From Planctomycetales bacterium 10988 (GTDB lineage Bacteria; Planctomycetota; Planctomycetia; Pirellulales; Pb10988), in assembly GCA_009664345.1 (NCBI GenBank), contig CP043547.1, forward strand, positions 1,364,001-1,428,000: 64,000 nucleotides of DNA, given 5' to 3'. Under the pieces are notes generated by a model. That model did no database searches. It was not told the origin of the DNA and was given only the letters and a program-made list of their open reading frames with translations. The translations under genes were made by a program, and so were the position numbers. Positions 27,662-37,822 of the stretch are shown one piece after another. How positions within the stretch are numbered: position 1 is the stretch's first letter; every line of letters starts with the position of its first letter.

Positions 27662-29359
27662 ATGTCCGTCTCCCGTAGAAATTTTTTAACCTATGTTGGC
27701 GTCGGTAGTTACGCGGCATTGTGCCAGCCTTGGACTTTTAGTCATGCCTCCAGCAACTTAAATGTGGAGGCTCCAAAAATCTTCGAGCCCATTGAGGCAT
27801 CTTCGGTGGATGACTTATTACTTCCTGAGGGGTTTTCTTATAATATCATTGCCAAGTATGGAGATAAACTCGGATCTACGGTTCCTACGGATTTGCCGGA
27901 AGAATGTCGGCTCAAGGAACTTGCAGGCCAACCGGAAACCTTTGGGTATAACAACGATTTTACCGTTTTTTTCCCCATTGATGCCCTCGAAAATGGCGAT
28001 GCAACCGAGGAAGGCCTCCTTTGGGTAAATCATGAATATCCCAGCGGATTGTTTCTCAATGGCTTTACCAAGGAGCGTTGGGAAAAGAAGGAATATAAAT
28101 CGAAAGCCGAGATCTTTAAGGAAATGTCTGCCGTTGGTGGCAGTATCCTTCATCTGAAAAAAGAAAAAAATGGTAAATGGCATTTAAAACCAAATAGTAA
28201 ATATACCCGGCGTGTCACCGCAGGTTATCCCGATATGGAAGTCACTGGCCCCGCAAAATCCTTGTTGGATGCCAAAGGCACCTGCTTCGGAACGTTGGCC
28301 AACTGTTCGGGTGGGAAGACACCTTGGAATACCGTGTTGACCTGTGAAGAGAACTTTGAAGATTACAACAGTGATGACAGGTCTTACAATCACAATTGGA
28401 AAAATAAAGAAAACCCAGGAATCATCGAGGAGCATTACGGTTGGATTGTAGAGGTTGATCCTTTTGACGAATTAAAGCCACGCAAATTAACTGCTCTTGG
28501 CCGCTTCCGACACGAGAATGCTGCCATGCGCTGGAATGGCCCTGAGAGAAAGCTTGTCGTCTATATGGGAGACGATAAGAAAGATGAACATCTTTATAAA
28601 TTTGTCACGAAAGACAGCTTTCGACCTGAGGACGATCGAGCGACACAACGAAATATTTTATCCGAAGGAACGTTATACGCTGCCTGCCTGGAAACCGGGA
28701 AATGGATTGCTTTAGATTTTGATTCGAATAAAGAAACATTATTGGCTGCCGGCTTCAACAATCAAGCAGAAGTGTTGTTAGATGCCTCGAAAGCTGCTTG
28801 TGCTTTGGGTGCCAGTAAATTGGACCGACCGGAGGATTGTGAAATTCACCCTCACGACGGATCGCTCTATGTCGCTTTGACCAATAATACTGACCTCGGC
28901 GATTTTCATGGAAGTATTATTCAACTGGTTGAGAAAGAGAATAACCCGGAAGGGACAGAATTTGACTTCCGAATCTTTCTTGCCGGTGGACCTAAGAGCG
29001 GCCTTTCTTGCCCCGATAATCTCCACTTCGACCCTCAAGGGAACATGTGGGTTGCTTGCGATATTAGCAGCTTCAATCTCAACGAAGGAGACTATAGCCC
29101 GTTTAAAAATAATGGGGTATTTGTCATTCCTACTTTTGGTCCAAATGCTGGAACTGCCTATCAATTTGCCTCGGGTCCTGTCGGGGCGGAGCTAACAGGA
29201 ACTTGGTTCTCGGATGATTACAGCACGCTTTTCCTCTCTGTACAACATCCCGGAGAGAATACAGAATCTCTCGATGACTTAAAAAGTAATTGGCCATCTG
29301 GCAAAGCGGGTGATCGTCCCGTACCCGCCGTTGTAGCCATTACAGGTTTCAACTGGTAA
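27662..29359 (+). CDS. PhoX-like (DUF839) Tat-exported phosphatase
   Basis: Predicted extracytoplasmic alkaline phosphatase-like propeller of the PhoX/DUF839 family, 565 aa. The N-terminus MSVSRRNFLTYVGVGSYAAL is a classic Tat signal, which fixes the start at ATG 27662 with GAGGAAA at 27651-27657; the ORF extends 47 codons upstream without support. Family landmarks are LLPEGFSYNIIAKYG, EGLLWVNHEYPSG, RPEDCEIHPHDGSLYVALT and LSCPDNLHFDPQGNMWVA. Members bind calcium and iron; the metal residues were not checked individually. Phosphate-starvation control is typical but no Pho box was recognised. Repeat copy E starts 2 nt after the stop. Confidence 0.9.
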   Translation: MSVSRRNFLTYVGVGSYAALCQPWTFSHASSNLNVEAPKIFEPIEASSVDDLLLPEGFSYNIIAKYGDKLGSTVPTDLPEECRLKELAGQPETFGYNNDFTVFFPIDALENGDATEEGLLWVNHEYPSGLFLNGFTKERWEKKEYKSKAEIFKEMSAVGGSILHLKKEKNGKWHLKPNSKYTRRVTAGYPDMEVTGPAKSLLDAKGTCFGTLANCSGGKTPWNTVLTCEENFEDYNSDDRSYNHNWKNKENPGIIEEHYGWIVEVDPFDELKPRKLTALGRFRHENAAMRWNGPERKLVVYMGDDKKDEHLYKFVTKDSFRPEDDRATQRNILSEGTLYAACLETGKWIALDFDSNKETLLAAGFNNQAEVLLDASKAACALGASKLDRPEDCEIHPHDGSLYVALTNNTDLGDFHGSIIQLVEKENNPEGTEFDFRIFLAGGPKSGLSCPDNLHFDPQGNMWVACDISSFNLNEGDYSPFKNNGVFVIPTFGPNAGTAYQFASGPVGAELTGTWFSDDYSTLFLSVQHPGENTESLDDLKSNWPSGKAGDRPVPAVVAITGFNW

Positions 29360-29360
29360 C

Positions 29361-29450
29361 GATTGAAGTTTGTGATCCAAGGCAACTTGCAAGTCACATT
29401 GTTCAAAGTGTTTATCTGTTTCTGAAGTGTTTTGAGAGCTGAATTTTAAG
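29361..29450 (+). repeat. Dispersed palindromic repeat, copy E
   Basis: Starts 2 nt after the PhoX-like stop codon. Shares GAAGTTTGTGATC at the left, AAGTCAC...TTCAAAGTGTTTATCTG in the centre and TGAAGTGTTTTGA at the right with copies A-C. The right arm no longer pairs with the left, so this looks like a decayed copy. Confidence 0.7.
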
Positions 29451-29458
29451 CTGCATAA

Positions 29459-29500
29459 AAACAGAGCGTACCTAACAAAATTGGGTGCGCTCTGTTTATT
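29459..29500 (+). terminator. Terminator after the PhoX-like gene
   Basis: 14-bp stem with one G-T pair (29459-29472 / 29484-29497), then TTATTT. It lies 8 nt beyond repeat E, so repeat E would be transcribed as part of the 3' UTR. Confidence 0.88.
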
Positions 29501-29544
29501 TAAAAGCTGAAGTGTTTATAAAACGCTAAAATTTATTTACTTCG

Positions 29545-31080
29545 TCCTCCCTGAAAAAGTCTTAAAAATTCAATTTTTCCTGGGTATGATAGCTTTAACA
29601 CCGGCGAAGGGTAGGGTAAACTTTGCCAGGATTTTCGGCCTTGACCTTGCAAACCTTGCAAACGGAGAACGGTGATGAAGCCGCCTTTGAACCCAGAGTC
29701 GAACCAGCAGGACCTGTTTCGGGCGTCGTTCGAGCAGATTCTCAACCCCGAGCATCCGCTTGTTCGTCTCGCCGAGCGGATCGATTGGCGGCGGTTTGAG
29801 GCGGCGTTCGAGGGCTGTTATGCCGCCGACTTCGGGGCTCCGGCGAAGGCCACCCGGCTGATGGTCGGGCTGCATTATCTCAAGCACGCCTTCGGCGAGT
29901 CGGACGAATCGCTGCTGGATCGTTGGGTGGAAAACCCGTACTGGCAGTGCTTTTGCGGCTTCACGACGATGCAACATGTGCCGCCGATTCATCCCACCGC
30001 GCTCATCAAATGGCGGCAACGCGTCGGGGCCGAACGGCTGCAACAGCTGCTGGAAGAGACCCTCGCTCTGGCCGTTCGTAGCAAGCAAGTCCGGCCTCAA
30101 GAGCTGCGGCAGGTCACCGTCGACACGACCGTGCAGGAGAAAAATATCACGCCGCCGACTCGAAGTTGCTGCTGAAGGCGATCCACAAACTCGGCAAGGC
30201 GGCCAAAACGCGGGGCATTCGCCTGCGGCAATCGTATGTCAACGTCGCCAAGCAGGCCGCCCTGCAAGCGAGTCGTTATGCCCACGCCAAGCAGTTCAAG
30301 CGGATGCGACGCCGCCTCAAAAAGCTCCGCACTTGCCTCGGTCGGGTGATCCGCGACGTCCGCCGCAAGCAGCCGAAGCCCGATTTTTCCCTGGAAAAAC
30401 TGCTGTTCTTGTGCGAACGCGTCCACCGGCAGCAGCCGCATGATAAGCAAAAACTCTACAGCCTCCACGAGCCGGAGGTGGTTTGCATCAGCAAAGGCAA
30501 GGCCCACCGGCGGTACGAATTCGGGCAAAAGATCGCCCTCGCGACGAGCAATCGCGGCAATTGGGTCGTCGGCGTGCGGCTGTGCGAGGGCAATCCGTAC
30601 GACGGCCACACCCTCGCCGCGACGCTGCAAACGGTCGAGTCGACGACCGGCCAAGCGGTGAGCGACGCCTTCGTTGACAAGGGATATCGCGGCCATGATT
30701 ACCGTGGTCCAGCGAGGGTTCACTTGGCCGGCAGCAGCACGCGAGGCCTGAGTCGGACCCAGAAAAAACGCCGCCGACGCCGCAACGCGATCGAGCCAAA
30801 GATCGGCCACCTCAAGTCGGACCACCTTCTGGGACGTTGCTTTCTCAAGGGCTTGGCCGGTGACGCGATCAACGCGGTCTTGGCTGGAGCGGCGGCGAAC
30901 ATCCGAAAACTACTTTTGGCTTTCGGGCCTGCGCGGATTGGTTGGCCGTGGCAACAGCTCGCCCTGCTCCTCAAGCTCCTCAAAGAAGCGTTTACCTGCC
31001 CAGCAATGGCTCCCCCCCGAACCCGCACTCCCCTCCTCGCTTGATAAAAGCGAGAAAAAAAGACCTTTTTTCAGGGACGA
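29545..31080 (+). mobile_element. IS5-family insertion sequence, inactivated
   Basis: About 1.54 kb, clearly more GC-rich than both flanks. Imperfect terminal inverted repeats: left TCCTCCCTGAAAAAGTCTT from 29545, right (as complement) TCGTCCCTGAAAAAAGGTCT ending at 31080. The single transposase frame is broken. No convincing target-site duplication was found, so exact ends may shift by a few bases. A tandem 9-bp repeat (CCTTGCAAA twice) lies near 29643-29662 ahead of the transposase. The right end touches the nadA stop codon. Confidence 0.85.
29675..31044 (+). pseudogene. IS5-family transposase, frameshifted
   Basis: DDE transposase in two overlapping frames. The first part (to 30175) has the DUF772-like N-terminus (RLMVGLHYLKHAFGESDES) and the first catalytic Asp (VTVDTTVQEKN). 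The second (open to 31044) has the second Asp (DAFVDKGYRGHDY) and the Glu (RRRNAIEPKIGHLKSDH). The frames join near 30155. The expected PTDSKLL would need CCGACCGACTCG, while the sequence has one CGAC unit fewer: a 4-base deletion between direct repeats, by inference. There is no good slippery heptamer (the site reads G-AAA-AAT), so programmed frameshifting is unlikely. Confidence 0.85.
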
Positions 31081-32010
31081 CTAATTCAGTAAACTTTTTT
31101 GTAGAACTTTTTGTGCTTGTTCAAAATGCGGTTGCCATGTAATCTCTGGCGAGCCTGTTTCTAGACAATGCTTCAGTTTGTCTAAAGTATTTCTTGCCAT
31201 ATGAGGGCACTTGTTACAAGCACAGGTGACTCCTGGAACAGGATGATAATGATGCAATGGATATTTCTTTTGCAGCTGCCAAAGCATATTCGCTTCTGTT
31301 GCCACTAAAAAGTCCGTCGCTTGTTCAAAACTGCTGACATAATTTAACATTGCTTCCGTGCCACCAACGAATTGGCTTTTTTCGCGAATGTTGGTCGGAC
31401 ACTCAGGGTGGGCAATGGTGATCCCTGCCGGATAGCGGCGCTGCATCGAAAACAGGTCCATTACACTAAAGACTTCATGAACCTGGCAAGAACCGTCCCA
31501 CAAGATCATCTTTCGACCGACGACATCTTGGAGATAACTCCCCAAATGCCGATCCGGCACAAAAAGGATTTCCTTATCTTCAGGCACGCGGCGAATGATT
31601 TCTTCAGCATTTCCCGAAGTAACAATCCAGTCGGAAAGGGCTTTGACGGCAGCGGTGCTATTAATATAAGTCACCGTTTCAAAGTCCACTCCTTGTTCAC
31701 AAAGTTTCGCTTGATATTGAGCCAACTTCGGAGCAGGACAGCTATCGGCAAGGCTACAACCTGCCAACATATCAGGGAGAAGAACCCGCTTTTCGGGATT
31801 GAGAATTTTGGCCGTTTCGGCCATGAAATGCACACCGCAGAAGACGATGGTTTTCGTATCCACCTGGGTGGCGGCTCGGGCGAGTTTCAGACTATCTCCG
31901 GTAAGATCGGCGATGTCTTGGATTTCTCCATCCTGGTAATAATGGGCAAGGATGGTTGCGTCTTCACGCTTTTTCAGTTCATCGATTTCGTCATAAATTT
32001 CAAGCAGCAT
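31081..32010 (-). CDS. nadA: Quinolinate synthase A
   Basis: [4Fe-4S] enzyme that condenses iminoaspartate with dihydroxyacetone phosphate to quinolinate in NAD synthesis. 309 aa, matching the short NadA form. Seen are [15 protein letters not shown] at the N-terminus, [14 protein letters not shown] with a cluster Cys, HPECP, and [12 protein letters not shown] with the last Cys near the C-terminus. AAGGAT lies 7 nt ahead of the ATG. The TAG stop (31081-31083) directly abuts the right end of the IS5 element, so the IS may have altered or supplied the 3' end and removed the terminator. nadB and nadC are not in view. Confidence 0.95.
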   Translation of the reverse strand: MLLEIYDEIDELKKREDATILAHYYQDGEIQDIADLTGDSLKLARAATQVDTKTIVFCGVHFMAETAKILNPEKRVLLPDMLAGCSLADSCPAPKLAQYQAKLCEQGVDFETVTYINSTAAVKALSDWIVTSGNAEEIIRRVPEDKEILFVPDRHLGSYLQDVVGRKMILWDGSCQVHEVFSVMDLFSMQRRYPAGITIAHPECPTNIREKSQFVGGTEAMLNYVSSFEQATDFLVATEANMLWQLQKKYPLHHYHPVPGVTCACNKCPHMARNTLDKLKHCLETGSPEITWQPHFEQAQKVLQKSLLN

Positions 32011-32359
32011 AATTGCATCCTTGTTTTTTATGTGGCGGAGGGAAAACCCACATCAGGCGTTTTACGACGGCCGTACGTCCCAAATTGTCTCGTAAGGGAT
32101 TTAACCTCAAAATAGAAAGAAGGCAGGCAATCGAAATCAAAAGCCGGTGGCCAGGAACCTACAAACCCAAGCAAATATCAAGAAAGGGTAACTATGATTC
32201 ACATCTGTCCACAAACTCTAAAAAATTGCAGAACCTTCATCAAACATTAAATTGTATCCTCCCTTCTTTCAAAAAGCTAGGGTACAGTTCCAAGTTTTTT
32301 CCTTCTGTTGAAATCCTGAAAAAAACAACTCTCCAACAGGAGAAATAGGAAAACCTGTT
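32011..32359. other. Intergenic region upstream of nadA
   Basis: 349 bases between the Nramp-like stop and the nadA start, both genes leftward; it must carry the nadA promoter. A 111-codon plus-strand ORF has no ribosome binding site and no recognisable sequence. Nothing else seen. Confidence 0.4.
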
Positions 32360-33991
32360 TTATGCAAACAAGTCCATCAATTTAATTCCAACCAAAGACA
32401 ACCCTGCGAACAGCAATCCAACTACGGAGAGCCAAAGGAAGAAATCCCAACTCTTCCCCGGTGCAATTCTCGGATCACAACGATAATAACGAAAGTAAAG
32501 GGTCGCCAACCCAAGCATCGGAAGCATGATCGCCTGCATGACTCCGCTGGCAAGGACGAGATAAGCAGGTGCTTGTACAAAGCAATAAATACCTAAACAA
32601 ACAAAAGGAAAAAGGGCCGAGAAGATCCAGATCCATCGCCACCGCTTTTCTTCGTCTTTCTCAATGATCTTAAAGATGATAAGTGCGTCGGCTCCTACTC
32701 TTGCATGACCTGCGGAAGCCACAAAGAACGTCGAATAGAGTACCGCAAAGGCACCGAACAGAAAAAGCGTACGGGCCATCGCGCCAAATCCAGGCACATA
32801 CATTTCTCCCAACATGCGAATCATCTGATTGCCTTCAGGATTTAATCCTTCACGACTTAGGACCGCCGCTCCTAACAGAAAGAATGCAATAGTAGCCAAG
32901 GTATAAATGACCATGGAACAAAAGGCATCCCATCTCAGAACTCGCAGCCAACCTTTGGCTCGCTCTCCCCACTCCTTTGAATCATCGCGAGGACCGATGA
33001 AGCGTGCGTATCCTTTTTCTAAACACCAATAGGGATACGAAATCAATTCGGTACTTCCGACCCCGATAATTCCAAAGGTTGCCAAGGCTGTGACAACGGG
33101 CTCCCAACCGCTCATCCCTGACGAGTTGTTTGGAAGTTGAAAGAGAAAACCAGACCAAAACTCCGTAGAAGAAATCGCCCAGCGATGATGACTTTGAATG
33201 GCAATGAGATTAATAATCGTCATCCCTGTAAACGCTGCCACTAAAGCAGTAGAAAAATCTTGTACTAAATTATAACGGCCCCGAAGTAACAGCAATGAAG
33301 TACAAACCGCAACAATAGTAGCCCAAATAAAAGAATCATAAGGCGATGTTAAATCGTTTAAAGTAAGAAGATCGTTTTGAAACGTTTCAAGAGTAAGCGT
33401 AGGTTCGTAGTGATCAATATAGTGAACGAGTTGTTGTTGAAATTCCGCTTGATGTTGTTGTAACTCTTCTTCAAGCCCCAGCAGCGGAGGCAGGTTCTCC
33501 CCTTGTAACTTTGCTTTTGTTTCCCGAATATGTACTTCTGCATCCGCGAGTAAATTATAATCTTCACCTTGCTGTGTAACGGGATAACTAATCGCCAGGG
33601 CTTGTCCAACACCACCTACAATCCCGCCCAGTTGTGCCAGCCCCATGACAAACATGGCCAGCCAGTACCACATCAGCCAATTGACGTGAAACCGAGGACC
33701 CGGTACTTCATTCATTCCCGTCATGGAGGTATTGCCAGTGACAATGCAATACCGGCCCATTTCCACTTGGACAAAAACTTTAATTAAACAACCGATGACG
33801 ATTAGCCACAACAATGTAAAACCCGCCTCAGCCCCGGTTTTTGTTGTAGCAATCAACTCCCCGGAACCAACAATGGCACCTGCAATAATGAGTCCTGGAC
33901 CTAAATTCGAGAGGATTCCCCACACGGTCTGAGGTGGATCAACGGTGAGATCAGGTTCATTGGAAAGCGTTTCAGATGGTTGCGAACTCAT
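32360..33991 (-). CDS. Nramp-related transporter lacking the canonical metal motif
   Basis: 543-aa inner-membrane protein with about 11 hydrophobic helices, related to Nramp divalent-metal transporters (GPGLIIAGAIVGSGEL, then FVQVEMGRYCIVTGNT). The helix-1 DPGN metal motif of classical Nramps is replaced by GSGE, and the helix-6 MPH region reads VGSTELISYPYW, so substrate and coupling may differ. A charged, Gln-rich hydrophilic insert (about residues 140-215) separates helices 3 and 4; it is longer than in classical members. No mntR-type regulator adjacent. The substrate is not deducible. Confidence 0.8.
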   Translation of the reverse strand: MSSQPSETLSNEPDLTVDPPQTVWGILSNLGPGLIIAGAIVGSGELIATTKTGAEAGFTLLWLIVIGCLIKVFVQVEMGRYCIVTGNTSMTGMNEVPGPRFHVNWLMWYWLAMFVMGLAQLGGIVGGVGQALAISYPVTQQGEDYNLLADAEVHIRETKAKLQGENLPPLLGLEEELQQHQAEFQQQLVHYIDHYEPTLTLETFQNDLLTLNDLTSPYDSFIWATIVAVCTSLLLLRGRYNLVQDFSTALVAAFTGMTIINLIAIQSHHRWAISSTEFWSGFLFQLPNNSSGMSGWEPVVTALATFGIIGVGSTELISYPYWCLEKGYARFIGPRDDSKEWGERAKGWLRVLRWDAFCSMVIYTLATIAFFLLGAAVLSREGLNPEGNQMIRMLGEMYVPGFGAMARTLFLFGAFAVLYSTFFVASAGHARVGADALIIFKIIEKDEEKRWRWIWIFSALFPFVCLGIYCFVQAPAYLVLASGVMQAIMLPMLGLATLYFRYYRCDPRIAPGKSWDFFLWLSVVGLLFAGLSLVGIKLMDLFA

Positions 33992-34463
33992 TGAAAATAG
34001 CCTTAAACGATCTGCACTTGATGCAGGATGGAGGGAGCAGGAGAGGATTGATTATGTCGAGAGGAAGCAACATTCGCAATGATAAAATGTTTAAAAAATT
34101 ATCCATTGTTGATCAATAGGATTCGGAGGATTTGACAAAGTTTTCTTTTTAGTGATTCGAACAAAACCTCTGGATTCATAGCAAAAACGCTTGCGATTAA
34201 GTGGTTTAGTTTTTTTCAACTTAGTTTTGTCAGAGCTTCTTTAGATTCCACCAAGCAGCCCAACTCTGACATTACTTACTTCTTCATAATCACTTTCCGA
34301 GTAAGTCCTTCCCAACCATTTCAGACTATTTTTCCTTCTGCTTTACAGGAGAAAAAGTTGCGACCATAATGCCACGTTATAGATCAACCTCTTTTGATTG
34401 GTAAATTCAAATAGTAGTATTGAACCAATTTCAAGACCTTCAAGAATTTCGATGGAGAAACCT
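33992..34463. other. Intergenic region before the sulfatase pair
   Basis: 472 bases, divergent (Nramp-like leftward, sulfatases rightward). Contains an inverted repeat GTCAGAG / CTCTGAC (34229-34235, 34264-34270) with a long loop. No gene found. Confidence 0.4.
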
Positions 34464-36236
34464 ATGGAGAAATGGAAATATAGCAGGAGCACGATGAGTT
34501 TGTTCATCGTATTTTTAGCGGCAGTGGGGCTTTCCCTGCGGGCAGAAGCGGCAAAATCCCCTAATGTTTTATTGATTATGACTGATGATCAAGGCTGGGG
34601 AGACATTCATTCCCATGGAAATCCAGACATTGACACTCCGGTTCTCGATGAATTCGCAAAGGAATCGATCGAACTTACGCGTTTCTATGTCAGTCCGGTT
34701 TGTGCCCCCACTCGGGCGAGTTTGCTGACAGGAAAATATTATCTCCGCACCGGAGTTTCCGGAGTTACTCAACGTTACGAAGTGATGCGAGCCGAAGAAA
34801 CCACACTCGCAGAAGTCTTCCGAGATGGAAAGTATCGCACAGGTTGTTTTGGAAAATGGCACAACGGGCATCACTTTCCAAATGATCCCCATGGCCAAGG
34901 CTTTGAAGAATTTTTTGGTTTTAAACACGGACATTGGAATAATTATTACAACCCTATTCTTTTAAAGAATCAAGAAGTGGTTTCTACAAAAGGTTATATA
35001 ACGGATGTTATTACCGATGCCGCGATCGATTTTATCAAGCAAGAGAAAAATCAGCCTTTCTTCTGTTATGTCCCCTACAATGCCCCGCATGGGCCTTTTC
35101 AAGTTCCTGATCGTTACTTCGATAAATATCGAGATAAAGGACTCGATGAAAAAACAGCTGCTGTTTATGGCATGGTAGAAAACATTGATGAGAATGTCGG
35201 TCGATTATTGAAAACTTTATCTCGGCTTGAACTTGATAAAAATACCATTGTTATATTTCTAACGGACAACGGGCCCAATGGGAAACGTTACAATGGCGGC
35301 ATGAAAGGAAGAAAAGGAAGTATTGACGAAGGCGGAGTTCGTGTTCCTTTTTATATCCGCTGGAAAGGAACGATTGAGCCTGGTAAGCGTTCTGACTTGG
35401 CCGCACATATTGATCTCTTACCGACTTTGGCGGAACTTTGTTCCATTGAACGACCTGAAGATAAAATTGATGGACTCAGCTTAGCCTCCATTTTATTGAA
35501 CAAAGATCAGACTCTTCCAGAAAGGGCTTTGTTAACTTCGCGATATCGCCCTTCAAGTAGTTTCAACCTGCGTGGTGCTCTACGTACTCCTCAATATCGT
35601 TTGGTATCTGAGGGAAAAAATAATCTTGCGCTGTATGATATGGAAGCTGATCCAGGGCAAGAAAAAGATATTAAAAAGAAATTGCCAGAAGTTACCAAAC
35701 AGTTAAATACTCAATTGCAAGCAATGCTTAAGGATGTTCTCCCTGAACCGCCGACACAAGCTCGAATTCCGATAGGATATCCCGAGGCTCCGGTTGTTGA
35801 AATTCCTGTGGTTGAAGGGAATTTGGAAGGACACTTTGAATTTGTGAATGGGCAGGGTTGGGCTCACGATTGGGCGACAGGCTGGCATACTCGCAAGGAT
35901 CAAATTAAGTGGGAACTTGATGTGCATCGAGATGGAGCTTATGAAATTACACTTTTATATACAGCTCCTCCCTCAGCGGTTGGTTCAGTAGTTGAAATTA
36001 CGGACGGTGAACACACTACAAAAGCCACACTTCAAAAAGCTTACCATCCTGAACCAGAAGTTCGCAAAGATCGTGTTCCGGAAGAGAAACGTTTGATGCA
36101 AACTTTTAAAGAGTTAAATCTTGGAAATCTCTATTTACTATCGGGTCCACAAACCCTGAGATTGTCAGCTTCGACGATTAAAGGAAATGAAGTCGGCGAT
36201 GTCGGTGGAATTCGCATCCGCTTTATTGCTCCTTAA
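34464..36236 (+). CDS. Arylsulfatase with C-terminal carbohydrate-binding-like domain
   Basis: Secreted type I sulfatase. The start is set at ATG 34464 (590 aa) with GGAGAA just upstream; ATG 34452 and a TTG at 34398 are in frame. The signal peptide ends RAEA. Metal site NVLLIMTDDQGWGD and formylglycine motif VCAPTRASLLTGK (Cys matured to formylglycine, C-x-P-T-R variant). GKWHNGHH and LTDNGPNG complete the active site. After about residue 440 a beta-rich module follows (EGHFEFVNGQGWAHDW, EITLLYTAPPS) that resembles fucosidase-type accessory domains. It is followed after 57 nt by a second sulfatase, a likely operon acting on sulfated polysaccharide. No maturase gene is visible. Confidence 0.93.
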   Translation: MEKWKYSRSTMSLFIVFLAAVGLSLRAEAAKSPNVLLIMTDDQGWGDIHSHGNPDIDTPVLDEFAKESIELTRFYVSPVCAPTRASLLTGKYYLRTGVSGVTQRYEVMRAEETTLAEVFRDGKYRTGCFGKWHNGHHFPNDPHGQGFEEFFGFKHGHWNNYYNPILLKNQEVVSTKGYITDVITDAAIDFIKQEKNQPFFCYVPYNAPHGPFQVPDRYFDKYRDKGLDEKTAAVYGMVENIDENVGRLLKTLSRLELDKNTIVIFLTDNGPNGKRYNGGMKGRKGSIDEGGVRVPFYIRWKGTIEPGKRSDLAAHIDLLPTLAELCSIERPEDKIDGLSLASILLNKDQTLPERALLTSRYRPSSSFNLRGALRTPQYRLVSEGKNNLALYDMEADPGQEKDIKKKLPEVTKQLNTQLQAMLKDVLPEPPTQARIPIGYPEAPVVEIPVVEGNLEGHFEFVNGQGWAHDWATGWHTRKDQIKWELDVHRDGAYEITLLYTAPPSAVGSVVEITDGEHTTKATLQKAYHPEPEVRKDRVPEEKRLMQTFKELNLGNLYLLSGPQTLRLSASTIKGNEVGDVGGIRIRFIAP

Positions 36237-36293
36237 CTAAACTTGTATACTTCACTAGAACTCTACACTTAAGGGAATAGAAACTGGAACATT

Positions 36294-37745
36294 ATGACAC
36301 TTTTTCAATATTTAAAAACGGTTACCTACTGGAGCCTTTGTTTAACAGCAGGCTTTATCATTTCTAACTACGCATTGATAGCGGCTAGAGCTGCGGAAGA
36401 GAGCCCGAATGTCGTTGTAATTTTTACGGATGATCAAGGCTATAGTGATGTCGGTTGTTTCGGTGCGGAGGGCTACAAAACTCCCAACTTGGACCGTATG
36501 GCGGAAGAAGGGGCAAAATTTACGAGCTTTTATGTCTCTCAGGCGGTTTGCTCTGCCTCACGAGCCTCGTTGTTGACTGGTTGTTATTGCAACCGGGTCA
36601 GTATTTCAGGTGCTTTAAATCCTCGTGCCGAACACGGTATTCACAGTGATGAATTGACACTTGCTGAACTGTTTAAATCGAAAGATTATGTAACGGCCAT
36701 GTATGGAAAATGGCATCTTGGCCATCATCCACAATTTTTACCAACACGAAATGGCTTTGATGAATATTATGGCTTGCCCTATTCCAATGACATGTGGCCA
36801 TTTCATCCAACAAACAAAACTTTTCCTCCACTCCCTTTAATCGAAAACGAAACCATTCTTGAATATAATCCGGATCAAACCAAGCTGACAACGGATTATA
36901 CCAAGCGGGCAGTGAAATTTATTAAAACCCACAAAGATGAACCTTTTTTTGTTTACTTAGCCCACTCGATGCCCCATGTTCCTTTGTTTGTCAGTAAAAA
37001 ATATAAAGGAAAAACCGAACAAGGGATGTATGGAGATGTCATTCGTGAAATCGATTGGTCGGTTGGTCAAATTTTAAAGACTTTGAAGGAACTCGATCTA
37101 GACGAAAAGACTTTAGTTGTCTTTACTTCTGACAATGGCCCTTGGCTTTCTTACGGAGATCATGCTGGACAGGCAAAAGGTTTACGTGAAGGGAAGGGGA
37201 CTTCTTGGGAAGGCGGCGTGCGTGTTCCTTGCATCATGCGTTGGCCTGGAAAAATCCCTTCTGGAACGGTTTGCGAAGAAATGGCTGCCACGATTGATAT
37301 TTTGCCAACCATGGCAGGAATTATCGAAGCGGAACTGCCTACGGATCGTATTATTGATGGAAAAGATATTTGGCCGTTAATGGCTGGCGAGCCGAATGCA
37401 AAAACTCCACATGAAGTGTATTTCTATTACTGGGGAAAAGAATTGCAAGCCGTCCGAAGTGGCCCTTGGAAACTTCATTTTCCACATACCTATCGCTCTT
37501 TAGTCGAAGCCGGCAGTGGAGGAATTCCAGGCCCTTACAAAGTTGGGAAAGTGGAAGAAATTTCACTCTACAACTTAGAGGAAGACTTGGCGGAGAGTAC
37601 CAATGTTGCGGCCGATTACCCTGAAGTGGTCGAACGCTTAAAGGGATATGCACAAGAAATCCGCTTGGAGTTGGGCGATCGGCTCACGAAAACGGAAGGT
37701 AAAAAAATTCGACCCCATGGTGAATTAGTGAAAGCAGAAAACTAA
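36294..37745 (+). CDS. Arylsulfatase
   Basis: 483-aa secreted type I sulfatase. Signal peptide ([16 protein letters not shown]), metal motif [16 protein letters not shown], formylglycine motif [12 protein letters not shown] (Cys86; C-x-A-S-R variant with Ala where Pro is usual), [17 protein letters not shown] and FTSDNGPW. The CSASR form is close to CxPSR and still fits formylglycine-generating enzyme use, though CxA cores are also seen in anaerobic-type sites. It is the second gene of a two-sulfatase unit and ends at a terminator (37771-37808). Sequence differs strongly from its neighbour, so the two probably have different substrates. Confidence 0.93.
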   Translation: MTLFQYLKTVTYWSLCLTAGFIISNYALIAARAAEESPNVVVIFTDDQGYSDVGCFGAEGYKTPNLDRMAEEGAKFTSFYVSQAVCSASRASLLTGCYCNRVSISGALNPRAEHGIHSDELTLAELFKSKDYVTAMYGKWHLGHHPQFLPTRNGFDEYYGLPYSNDMWPFHPTNKTFPPLPLIENETILEYNPDQTKLTTDYTKRAVKFIKTHKDEPFFVYLAHSMPHVPLFVSKKYKGKTEQGMYGDVIREIDWSVGQILKTLKELDLDEKTLVVFTSDNGPWLSYGDHAGQAKGLREGKGTSWEGGVRVPCIMRWPGKIPSGTVCEEMAATIDILPTMAGIIEAELPTDRIIDGKDIWPLMAGEPNAKTPHEVYFYYWGKELQAVRSGPWKLHFPHTYRSLVEAGSGGIPGPYKVGKVEEISLYNLEEDLAESTNVAADYPEVVERLKGYAQEIRLELGDRLTKTEGKKIRPHGELVKAEN

Positions 37746-37770
37746 TCACGAGTTTTAATAAACGACAACG

Positions 37771-37808
37771 AAAGCGGATTATCCATCTTGGGTAGTCCGC
37801 TTTTTTTA
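37771..37808 (+). terminator. Terminator of the sulfatase operon
   Basis: 11-bp stem (37771-37781 / 37793-37803, one G-T pair) and a T run. It may also serve the convergent kinase gene. Confidence 0.88.
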
Positions 37809-37822
37809 TAGTCTTCTGTCAG

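Noticed and set aside
30130-30150. Programmed -1 frameshift in the IS5 transposase
   Set aside because: The heptamer G-AAA-AAT is not a standard slippery site, and the frames are better explained by loss of a 4-base CGAC unit.
30097-30825. 242-codon ORF antisense to the transposase
   Set aside because: Expected by-product of the GC-rich IS; the plus strand has the DDE transposase motifs.
32013-32348. 111-codon plus-strand ORF between nadA and the Nramp-like gene
   Set aside because: No ribosome binding site, no family features; it lies in the nadA promoter region.
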